A DNA stretch of 64,000 nt from positions 1 through 64,000 of the forward strand of contig NZ_JBLRWZ010000002.1 of the NCBI RefSeq assembly GCF_047920995.1. Direction: 5' to 3'. The notes under the pieces were generated by a model. It saw only the letters and a program-made list of their open reading frames with translations, made no database searches and was not told the origin of the DNA. The DNA is from Aliidiomarina sp047920995. GTDB lineage: Bacteria; Pseudomonadota; Gammaproteobacteria; Enterobacterales; Alteromonadaceae. A program made the position numbers and the translations under genes. This document shows, in pieces, positions 8,430 through 15,354 of this stretch (the first letter of the stretch is position 1; each line of letters opens with the position of its first letter).

Positions 8430-10442
8430 ATGGAAAAATCTCCTAAAGCTGAGCAAACCACCGCTGGTGGTCATGCTGAGAACCTACAATTAACGGTAAA
8501 GCAATTGATCGCCGTAACAGAACCATGGCTTAACGAGGAGCCTCAGCATGTAACTGCGAGTGCTCTAGTAGGCCAACAGCGCGCAGTTACCGCTATTGAG
8601 CGTGGGCAACGCATTCGTTCTACATTTTCACATATTTATATGGCTGCACCGCACGGTATTATCGTTGCCGATGTTATTCAACAAATGTGTGCCGAACAGC
8701 ATTGGTCGAGCGCAGAAATGCGTGATTGGGTGTATGTGGCCAATCCAGAAGACGAACGCGCACCAATCTGCATTAGTTTACCGCAAGGTACAGCGGAAAA
8801 TGCGCTCATTGGCCTCTGGGAATACTTAGAAAAGTTACCGGCTGATCGGCAACCCATCTTTGATCGATTGGTAAACACCTACCCCTCGGTAGAATTTCGC
8901 CAATACCTTACATTGGTAGCAGACAAACTTTTTGATGATATTCCAGGTACTGAGCTAGCCACTATTGTAGTAAGCCATACTGAGCCAAAAGCGTGGTATT
9001 TTTGTGATCGTGTATCACAAGCAAGCTTATTCGGTGATATTCGTTTGCAAAGTGTTGAAGGTACGATTAGCTCTGAATTGCATTTAATTCGCCCAGGCGC
9101 TCTATTGAAAGCTAATGGCGGCACCCTCGTTGTGCATGCCATGCAACTTCTCACCCAGCCCGAGCTGTGGAAACAATTAAAGCATATCCTGCGAACAGGC
9201 CGTTATGAATGGGAACAACCGGTAAATACGCAAACGGCAATTCATTACGAACCAGACCCTATTCCGGTTGATATTAAGGTTATCCTCGCAGGCGGCCGTG
9301 AATTGTATAGCCAATTGCAGGATTATGATCCTGATTTCGCGAATATTTTCCCCTACTTCGCAGAGCTAAACTCATTTTACCCAACCCAGAACCAAGCGGT
9401 TGCGCCCTACTTCGATTATCTTGCTTATATTGAAAATAAAGCCCGTTGTCGCCCCTTGAATAAGGGTGCGAAAGCCGCACTGCTAGAATTCTCAGCTCAG
9501 TTAACTGAGCATCAAAAGGAGCTAAGCCTAGATTCTGTAGCTTTAATTCAACTGCTAGAAGAAGCCGAAGTGCTCGCTAGCATGACCGGCGTACCCGAGA
9601 TCTCGGCAAATGCTATCAAGAATGCGCAATTAGAGGCGCAAGGCCGAGATCGTTTACTTGCTGAGCTGAATTGGCAATCAATTTTAGAACAACAAGTGCA
9701 AATAGATACCTCTGGCGATGTTGTAGGCCAAATTAACGGCCTTACTGTGGTTGGTATTGGCGGCGTAGAATTCGGCGAACCCTCACGAATAACCGCAACA
9801 GTGCATTATGGTGATGGCGATATCATCGATATTGAGCGTAAAGCCGAATTAAGTGGCAATATCCATACCAAGGGCATCATGATCCTTACTGCGTATTTGG
9901 CTAATTTGTTCGCCAAACAAGAGCCAATGCCTTTATCTGCCACTTTGGTTTTTGAACAGTCATACCATGAGGTGGATGGTGATAGTGCTTCATTAGCGGA
10001 ACTCTGTTGTTTAATTTCCGCGTTAAGCGAAAGCCCTATTAATCAAGCAGTAGCTGTTACTGGTGCAATTGATCAGTTTGGTAATGTGCAGGCTATCGGT
10101 GGTATCAATGAAAAAATTCATGGCTACTTTGAAATTTGCCAACGTCGGGGGTTAACAGGTGAGCATGCGGTAATAGTACCGAAATCAAATGTTGTGAACA
10201 TCCATTTAAACGCTCAGGTACGCGAAGCCGTAGCCGCCGGATTATTCAAAGTATTTGCGGTTTCCCACACTACAGAAGCTTTTGAGCTGCTGATGAATGT
10301 GCCATGTGGTAGTGCGGATAACACCAACAAAGATACTCTATTTGGGCGTATTCAATTACGTTTACAGAATGCCAATGCTTCCCAACATAGCAATGAAACC
10401 CCTTGGTGGCGGCGAATTTTTACGCGTACCTCGAGTGATTAA
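8430..10442 (+). CDS. lonH: Lon-family protease LonH/YcbZ-like, with degenerate ATPase domain
   Basis: 670 residues, comparable to E. coli YcbZ. The N-terminal part (about 25-400) corresponds to an AAA-like region, but no Walker A P-loop is visible: the expected position reads YMAAPHGIIVADV. The C-terminal Lon protease domain (about 415-600) has the Ser-Lys dyad: Ser519 in EVDGDSASLAE and Lys562 in GINEKIHG, 43 residues apart as in classical Lon. FabA follows 118 bases downstream on the same strand, the same neighbour as E. coli ycbZ, which strongly supports orthology. Likely a cytosolic protease with weak or no ATP dependence of its own; substrates unknown. Confidence 0.9.
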   Translation: MEKSPKAEQTTAGGHAENLQLTVKQLIAVTEPWLNEEPQHVTASALVGQQRAVTAIERGQRIRSTFSHIYMAAPHGIIVADVIQQMCAEQHWSSAEMRDWVYVANPEDERAPICISLPQGTAENALIGLWEYLEKLPADRQPIFDRLVNTYPSVEFRQYLTLVADKLFDDIPGTELATIVVSHTEPKAWYFCDRVSQASLFGDIRLQSVEGTISSELHLIRPGALLKANGGTLVVHAMQLLTQPELWKQLKHILRTGRYEWEQPVNTQTAIHYEPDPIPVDIKVILAGGRELYSQLQDYDPDFANIFPYFAELNSFYPTQNQAVAPYFDYLAYIENKARCRPLNKGAKAALLEFSAQLTEHQKELSLDSVALIQLLEEAEVLASMTGVPEISANAIKNAQLEAQGRDRLLAELNWQSILEQQVQIDTSGDVVGQINGLTVVGIGGVEFGEPSRITATVHYGDGDIIDIERKAELSGNIHTKGIMILTAYLANLFAKQEPMPLSATLVFEQSYHEVDGDSASLAELCCLISALSESPINQAVAVTGAIDQFGNVQAIGGINEKIHGYFEICQRRGLTGEHAVIVPKSNVVNIHLNAQVREAVAAGLFKVFAVSHTTEAFELLMNVPCGSADNTNKDTLFGRIQLRLQNANASQHSNETPWWRRIFTRTSSD

Positions 10443-10466
10443 AAGCCTGCTATAAACTGTTCGGAC

Positions 10467-10495
10467 TTGTTTAGCGTACAGGCGTTCGCTAAGAT
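10467..10495 (+). promoter_or_regulatory. fabA promoter with FabR-like operator
   Basis: A -35-like TTGTTT (10467-10472) and -10-like TAAGAT (10490-10495) are 17 bases apart. The spacer contains AGCGTACAGGCGTTCGCT (10473-10490), flanked by TT and AA, an imperfect palindrome that closely matches the FabR operator known from E. coli fabA and fabB (AGCGTACA..TGTTCGCT type). A repressor bound here would block RNA polymerase. The FabR gene is not in the window. Confidence 0.65.
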
Positions 10496-10511
10496 GCTTG
10501 CACTTTTTCAT

Positions 10512-10538
10512 AACCTGCACCCTAACTTGGTGCAGGTT
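10512..10538 (+). other. Stable hairpin in the fabA 5' leader
   Basis: AACCTGCACC-CTAACTT-GGTGCAGGTT: a perfect 10-bp stem with a 7-base loop, 22 bases before the fabA ATG. No T tract follows, so it is not a simple terminator. It might stabilise the mRNA or tune translation. Confidence 0.55.
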
Positions 10539-10560
10539 CTACTTTCAGGGTACTCTGAAT

Positions 10561-11070
10561 ATGCAATCAAGTTATACAAGAGAAGAGCTTTTAGCATGCA
10601 GCCGTGGCGAAATGTTCGGCCCAGGCAATAGCCAATTACCGGCTCCGAATATGCTGATGATGGATCGAATTACTATTATGGACCCAGAAGGTGGCGAGCA
10701 CGGATTAGGTTATATTGAAGCTGAACTCGATATCCATCCAGACCTTTGGTTTTTTGCCTGTCATTTTCCTGGTGATCCAGTAATGCCTGGATGCTTAGGT
10801 TTGGATGCTTTATGGCAAACCCTTGGATTCTTCTTAGCCTGTTCAGGTGGTTTAGGCCGCGGCCGAGCCCTTGGTGTAGGTGAAGTGAAGTTTACTGGCC
10901 AAATATTACCAACCGCGAAAAAAGTAACCTATAAAATCAACATGAAGCGATTAGTAAAACGCCGGTTGTTTGTAGGAATTGGCGATGGAACGGTAGAAGT
11001 TGATGGTCGTACAATTTATGAAGCGAACGATCTTAAAGTAGGTTTATTTACCGACACATCCTCTTTTTAG
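10561..11070 (+). CDS. fabA: 3-hydroxydecanoyl-ACP dehydratase/isomerase
   Basis: 169 residues, near the usual 171. FabA dehydrates 3-hydroxydecanoyl-ACP and isomerises trans-2- to cis-3-decenoyl-ACP, the branch point of unsaturated fatty acid synthesis. Catalytic His68 (FFACHFPGDPVMPG) and Asp82 (LGLDALWQ) are present, as is GRALGVGEVKFTGQI. The start is the ATG at 10561 (MQSSYTREELLACS); an in-frame upstream extension overlaps the leader hairpin and is not FabA-like. CAGGG lies about 12 bases upstream. The preceding promoter carries a FabR-like site. Its neighbour lonH is conserved, but the normal next gene rmf has been separated from it by a mer segment. Confidence 0.97.
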   Translation: MQSSYTREELLACSRGEMFGPGNSQLPAPNMLMMDRITIMDPEGGEHGLGYIEAELDIHPDLWFFACHFPGDPVMPGCLGLDALWQTLGFFLACSGGLGRGRALGVGEVKFTGQILPTAKKVTYKINMKRLVKRRLFVGIGDGTVEVDGRTIYEANDLKVGLFTDTSSF

Positions 11071-11096
11071 GCCGCACGTTTATACACTGGGTGGTG

Positions 11097-11210
11097 ATGA
11101 ATATGATCAGAACTATCAGTAAAGTAGCTAACGAATTGGCAATCAGTATAGAAACTGTTCGCTTCTATGAGCGTCGTCAATTAATTGAGCAACCAGTTAA
11201 ACCTGAATAA
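11097..11210 (+). pseudogene. merR: Truncated MerR-type regulator (N-terminal stub)
   Basis: 37 codons: MNMIRTISKVANELAISI, then ETVRFYERRQLIEQPVKPE and a stop. This is the start of the winged-helix DNA-binding domain of mercury-type MerR (helix-turn-helix, then VRFYERRxL wing), and it stops just where GYRxY should follow. The dimerisation helix and mercury-binding cysteines are absent. It lies 26 bases after fabA and about 210 bases before merA on the same strand. It could be translated but cannot act as a mercury sensor. Confidence 0.75.
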
Positions 11211-11232
11211 AAATAGCCGCTCTTCAGCGGCT
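11211..11232 (-). terminator. Hairpin with T tract reading on the minus strand
   Basis: AGCCGCT-CTTC-AGCGGCT (11215-11232) has a run of A on its left, so on the minus strand the stem is followed by ATTTTTATT. It looks like an intrinsic terminator for leftward transcription, although no minus-strand gene now ends here. It may come from the rearranged mer DNA. Confidence 0.45.
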
Positions 11233-11272
11233 CCAACACTCACTCAAGGCGCTACTGAAGCAATGTCAGAGT

Positions 11273-11362
11273 AATAACAATCACCACCATTGCCCTATTA
11301 TTGGCGGCGTTTTCCCAGCTATTGCCGCGGGTATTGCTGCGCCTATAACAGTTACCTTATAA
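11273..11362 (+). pseudogene. Probable merT remnant
   Basis: One reading frame gives NNNHHHCPIIGGVFPAI, then AAGIAAPITVTL and a stop. It resembles the first membrane helix of marine-type mercuric transporters MerT (…LPIIGG(V)xAAIxAG…), which would continue into a Cys-Cys pair that is missing here. An ATG at 11263 (MSE, then stop) in another frame fits a frameshifted MerT start. The match is from memory, short and low-complexity, so identification is tentative. Its place between the merR stub and merA is where merT belongs. Confidence 0.4.
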
Positions 11363-11423
11363 ATTCCCGCCACTAACGCGGGTTATCCGTCTAGGGTTAA
11401 GTAATAACATCAGAGGACCGATA

Positions 11424-13097
11424 ATGATCTTACTATCGATACAAGGGATGACGTGTCAAAGCTGCGTAGTCCATATTAAAGATGTGCTTGATGCGATTGA
11501 AGGCGTTAACAAGGTTGAAGTTTCTTATGAAACCGCTAGCGCAGCGATCGCTGTGAATGAAGATGTCAACGTTACAGAGCTCATCGAAGCGATTCATAAA
11601 CTCGGTTATATCGCGAAAGAATCCGCCGCTATGACAAAAGAAAATCATTCACCGAACGTTTTTTATAACGAAAAAAACAAGAGCAACACAGAAACCAGCA
11701 GTACTCAGCAAGTAATCATCATTGGCAGTGGTTCTGCCGCCTTTGCATGCGCCATCAAGGCCACTAAAGGCGGAGCTAAAGTAACCCTTATTGAAGGATC
11801 TAACGTTATTGGCGGTTGTTGCGTAAATGTAGGTTGTGTACCGTCTAAAATATTGATCCGCGCGGCGCAACTGGCGGAGCACCAGCGTAATAATCCTTTT
11901 GCTGGATTGGAAAATCATGCGCCGCAACTAAGTCGATCCCTGTTATCGAAACAGCAAACAGTGCTTGTTGAAGAATTGCGAGTAGCCAAATACCAGAATA
12001 TTCTAGACGCCAATCCCGCGATCTGTTTGGTTAAAGGTTGGGCTCAATTTAAGAATGCGAACACGCTGATTGTGCGGAAGATTGACGGTACAGAACAGGA
12101 AATTCAAGCCGATAAAATCCTCATTTCAACGGGCTCGATACCAACGATACCGCCCATCGAAGGGCTCAAAAACACACCTTACTGGACATCTGAAGAGTCG
12201 CTGTTTGCTACAGAGCTACCAAAACATCTGATGGTGATCGGCTCGTCAGTTGTGGCACTGGAAATTGCTCAGGCTTATCGCCGCTTAGGCAGTGAAGTAA
12301 CCGTGTTAGCAAGGCATACATTACTTTATCGGGAAGAACCTTTATTGGGCAAAAAGCTCACCAGATGTTTTGTAAAAGAAGGGATTCGTGTTCTAGAGAA
12401 TACACAAGCCACTAGGGTAATTCACGATGGAAATCAATTTATATTAAAAACCAACGCGGGCGATCTTCGTTGTGATCGCTTACTTGTGAGTACAGGACGA
12501 CACGCCAATACTAGCCAGCTGAATCTAACTGCGGCGGGTGTTTCAACCAATACTAATAGTGAAATTGTTGTTAATGAGCGTATGGAAACCAATGTGTTCG
12601 GTATTTATGCGGCCGGCGACTGCAGCAACATGCCTCAGTATGTGTATGTTGCTGCTGCCGCTGGCAGTCGTGCTGGCATCAATATGACAGGTGGCGATGC
12701 CAAACTGGATCTATCAACCATGCCCGCGGTAATCTTTACTGATCCTCAGGTGGCTACAGTTGGATTAACAGAAGAGCAAGCTAACAATCAAGGGATTGAA
12801 ACCGATAGTCGTGTATTGGAGATGGAAAATATTCCGCGTGCCTTGGTTAATTTCGCAACTGATGGTTTTATTAAGCTGGTGGTTGAAAAGGCTAGCGGCC
12901 GATTGATTGGGGCGCAAGTTTTAGCTCTCGAAGGCGGTGAAGTGATTCAGAGTGCCGCTTTGGCTATCCGCAATCGCATGACGGTTACGGAATTAGCTGA
13001 TCAGCTTTTCCCTTACCTCACCATGGTGGAAGGTTTAAAACTCTGCGCGCAAACCTTTACCCAAGACGTTAAGGAACTATCCTGCTGCGCAGGCTAA
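11424..13097 (+). CDS. merA: Mercuric reductase with N-terminal heavy-metal-binding domain
   Basis: 557 residues, full length. MerA reduces Hg(II) to volatile Hg(0) with NADPH and FAD in the cytosol. An HMA domain at residues 1-65 has GMTCQSC (Cys11, Cys14). A linker is followed by the FAD fold (IIIGSGSAAFACA, about 98-110), the redox disulfide in GGCCVNVGCVPSK (Cys133/Cys138), an NAD(P) fold (VIGSSVVALEIA), the GIYAAGDC motif, and the C-terminal Cys554-Cys555 pair that captures Hg(II). An extra Cys132 stands where Thr is usual. AGAGGA is 7 bases before the ATG. The usual partners merT, merP and a functional merR are missing, so uptake and induction may be lost. Confidence 0.95.
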   Translation: MILLSIQGMTCQSCVVHIKDVLDAIEGVNKVEVSYETASAAIAVNEDVNVTELIEAIHKLGYIAKESAAMTKENHSPNVFYNEKNKSNTETSSTQQVIIIGSGSAAFACAIKATKGGAKVTLIEGSNVIGGCCVNVGCVPSKILIRAAQLAEHQRNNPFAGLENHAPQLSRSLLSKQQTVLVEELRVAKYQNILDANPAICLVKGWAQFKNANTLIVRKIDGTEQEIQADKILISTGSIPTIPPIEGLKNTPYWTSEESLFATELPKHLMVIGSSVVALEIAQAYRRLGSEVTVLARHTLLYREEPLLGKKLTRCFVKEGIRVLENTQATRVIHDGNQFILKTNAGDLRCDRLLVSTGRHANTSQLNLTAAGVSTNTNSEIVVNERMETNVFGIYAAGDCSNMPQYVYVAAAAGSRAGINMTGGDAKLDLSTMPAVIFTDPQVATVGLTEEQANNQGIETDSRVLEMENIPRALVNFATDGFIKLVVEKASGRLIGAQVLALEGGEVIQSAALAIRNRMTVTELADQLFPYLTMVEGLKLCAQTFTQDVKELSCCAG

Positions 13098-13125
13098 ATT
13101 GAAATACATTAGATAACGAATTAAA

Positions 13126-13156
13126 AAATGAAACGGTCCAAAACTAGGACCGTTTG
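13126..13156. terminator. Terminator between merA and rmf
   Basis: AAACGGTCC-AAAACTA-GGACCGTTT (13132-13156). On the minus strand the stem is followed by CATTTTTTAA, so it is a good rmf terminator. On the plus strand it follows merA by 35 bases with a weaker T content. Confidence 0.8.
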
Positions 13157-13239
13157 TACGTTAAAAATTTAATAACCAAAACGTTTGAAACTGATCGTTG
13201 TTAACCCTTACGATTTGTTTATTAAAGAAATAATTACTT

Positions 13240-13416
13240 TTATAACCGGAAGAGCCCATCGGTACGAGCTTCAATGGCATCTCGCCAGCCCCCGAGCCAT
13301 TGTGAGCGAACATCATTGCTTTGATAAGGACACGTTTCTTTTGAGCGCCCTGATACACCAGCTTTAAACCCTTGAGAATGGGCACGTTCCATGCGATCAC
13401 GTTTTTGTCTTCTCAT
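13240..13416 (-). CDS. rmf: Ribosome modulation factor
   Basis: 58 residues, easily overlooked because of its size. The sequence MRRQKRDRMERAHSQGFKAG, then SGRSKETCPYQSNDVRSQW and LGGWRDAIEAR, closely follows E. coli RMF (about 55 residues). RMF binds near the anti-Shine-Dalgarno region of 16S rRNA and dimerises ribosomes into inactive 100S particles in stationary phase. The ATG at 13414-13416 has AGAGGAA about 7 bases upstream. In E. coli rmf is convergent with fabA-ycbZ; here the same arrangement is kept but merA and remnants lie between them. About 80 noncoding bases separate its stop from the terminator. Confidence 0.95.
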   Translation of the reverse strand: MRRQKRDRMERAHSQGFKAGVSGRSKETCPYQSNDVRSQWLGGWRDAIEARTDGLFRL

Positions 13417-13583
13417 TACACTTTCCTCTCTTCATCACATAATTGCTCAACCACTGTTTACAATGCGCTGCCGGAAACAGTGAGGGAGAGATCTTCACAG
13501 GTGTGTTCAACAACATTCTGCAACGAGTTTTTACCTCGTACTACTATGGATAGTTACAAATAGGTGAAAGTTCAATGAAGAAA

Positions 13584-13640
13584 CCCGATTATCAAAGCCT
13601 ATTTTGATTAAGGCGCTGACAATCGGGCTGTTTTTATTTT
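13584..13640. terminator. Terminator between rmf promoter region and the DUF3466 gene
   Basis: Outer stem CCCGATT (13584-13590) pairs with AATCGGG (13621-13627), with an inner GCC/GGC pairing, and T-rich flanks on both strands (CTGTTTTTATTTT on plus, TTTCTTC on minus). It is placed to end the minus-strand gene that stops at 13654. The rest of 13417-13583 is the rmf leader and promoter region; I see no further gene there. Confidence 0.65.
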
Positions 13641-13653
13641 AGATTAAAAACGC

Positions 13654-15354
13654 CTAAGCTTTCGGTTTTCTACGCCGTATCGAAATAACTGCAACAAGCG
13701 AAAGAACACCTAACAAAATTGGGTGAATTGCTGCGCCTTTGCGGGTTAATTGATCATCTTCTTGTTGGCAACGTTCCGCTGCAGAATCGGGTGTTAGAAT
13801 GAGTGAACGTAAACGCGCCACTTCCTGAACTTCACCGTCTTCAATAAAATCGGAAATCTCCACAGCAAGTGCAGCAATTTCGCCCGCATCGTTAATATCC
13901 ATTGCATCGATAATTTGGTATTCGCTATTGCACGGTAGATAGGTATTTAAATCAACAATGATGTCGGTATTGATGTCATACAAAAATGCAGTTGAGCGGC
14001 GCTGCCCACCTTGCGTGGCATCATTTTCTCCAGTTCCTACTATTTGCCCTAGATTATTAATACCACGAGGTTGCCAGCTTGAATCACTGAAAAAGCCGCG
14101 AGGATATACCGGCTCGCTAACGCCATTTGTTACGTCCATATAAAATAAGCGGCGGCGCAGCGCGCCATTAATGAAAGTATTACTAAAGCCAACGGCTATA
14201 TTTGCATCATTGATCGCAATCGCCAGGGAATTATTCGATGAGTTATTCCCTGGTAGCATTTCTACCGCACCATCTTCGGTAAATAATGTAGGCCGTGTAA
14301 ACGTGCCCCCTGCTACTTGGCGTTGCGATACCCCCACGGCAATACCATGGGCATTAACGTCATTTGCTACACTGCGATAACGAAAAGTATCTAAATCATC
14401 TTCTTCATCGGCTTCTTTATCAAACGCCAACCCTAAGCGTGCTTGTTCCAAAACATTACCTTGATCGTCGAAAACCCAGCGGTACGCCTCTTCTTCCATT
14501 AATGGCGCTGAAGCACCAGTTAAGCCACTGCGCTCATACCAATAACGATGTAAACAGGCAGCAATAGGGTTTACTTTAACCGGATTACCTTCTTCATCCT
14601 CATCACCATCGCGAATACACACATTCTCGAAAAAGGTAGTTAATGAAGAGCCGTTTGCTACAGCGGCAAACCCAACGGCAACATTGCTATCATTGATCGC
14701 CATGATACTTGAGGTACCGTTGCCAATTAAGCTTTCGTCACCGGGTACTAAGGTATAATTAACGCCATCCGACCAAGCAGCACGAGGAAATCCATCGCGA
14801 ATATGGAAGCGTGCAAGCTCGCCTTGGTTGTCGGTATCTTCAATCCAATAGTATGGTTCACTTGATTGCCCTACTACGGTACCGTGGTTATTCATCCCGA
14901 TCACACGAAAGTTAACACTATCTGAGCGCTGTCCCGTTTCGGCATCGTTCGCCTCAAAGCCGTCTAGTTCAGAAATGTTGGTACCATCAAAGAAATAGCC
15001 TAACTCGAAAGCTAGGTTTTGGAACTTGGCATCAACACCCACAGTAAATGTTAAGTAATCACGAATTGCGCGGTGTTGGCGCTCTGTTGGGTTAAGAATA
15101 TCCTCAACCGAAGGGAAATCTTCTGGATCAAGCAAATCAAAGCGAATGTTTTGGCCACGTAAATCCGCTAACTGCCCAGCAACCTGGCCACTATTATTAA
15201 TTGCGCGTGGCGACGTATGAAGTGCACCGGTTACTTCACCCACGCTGGTTATCCGATAACCCGCTGGTTCTGATGCTCCACTCACTGCAGCGGTAGCTGC
15301 GAGTGTTGAACCGATCAATGTTGCTACTACGAGAGATACCTTAGATTTGCGCAT
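13654..15354 (-). CDS. DUF3466 (HAF-repeat) secreted protein with C-terminal membrane anchor
   Basis: 566 residues with a signal peptide (to about residue 27). At least seven HAF-type repeats of the form INNxGxVVG are scattered through it: AINNSGQVAGQ, GMNNHGTVVGQ, AINDSNVAVGF, DVNAHGIAVGV, AINDANIAVGF, GINNLGQIVGT, DINDAGEIAAL. These suggest a beta-propeller-like or repeat fold. The C-terminus is a hydrophobic helix followed by RRRKPKA, resembling GlyGly-CTERM sorting tails though without the Gly pair. Its ATG abuts the uup stop with no gap, so it is translated from the uup transcript. The gene is a regular neighbour of uup/rlmL in Alteromonadales and vibrios (from memory). Function unknown. 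Confidence 0.85.
   Translation of the reverse strand: MRKSKVSLVVATLIGSTLAATAAVSGASEPAGYRITSVGEVTGALHTSPRAINNSGQVAGQLADLRGQNIRFDLLDPEDFPSVEDILNPTERQHRAIRDYLTFTVGVDAKFQNLAFELGYFFDGTNISELDGFEANDAETGQRSDSVNFRVIGMNNHGTVVGQSSEPYYWIEDTDNQGELARFHIRDGFPRAAWSDGVNYTLVPGDESLIGNGTSSIMAINDSNVAVGFAAVANGSSLTTFFENVCIRDGDEDEEGNPVKVNPIAACLHRYWYERSGLTGASAPLMEEEAYRWVFDDQGNVLEQARLGLAFDKEADEEDDLDTFRYRSVANDVNAHGIAVGVSQRQVAGGTFTRPTLFTEDGAVEMLPGNNSSNNSLAIAINDANIAVGFSNTFINGALRRRLFYMDVTNGVSEPVYPRGFFSDSSWQPRGINNLGQIVGTGENDATQGGQRRSTAFLYDINTDIIVDLNTYLPCNSEYQIIDAMDINDAGEIAALAVEISDFIEDGEVQEVARLRSLILTPDSAAERCQQEDDQLTRKGAAIHPILLGVLSLVAVISIRRRKPKA

Noticed and set aside
11071..11423. Possibility that the short repeats here form an IS element or MITE
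   Set aside because: No transposase frame, no convincing terminal inverted repeats or target duplication seen; merR/merT remnants explain it better.
13161..13400. 79-codon minus-strand frame over rmf
   Set aside because: It is the wrong frame of rmf; the correct frame gives a clear RMF protein of 58 residues.
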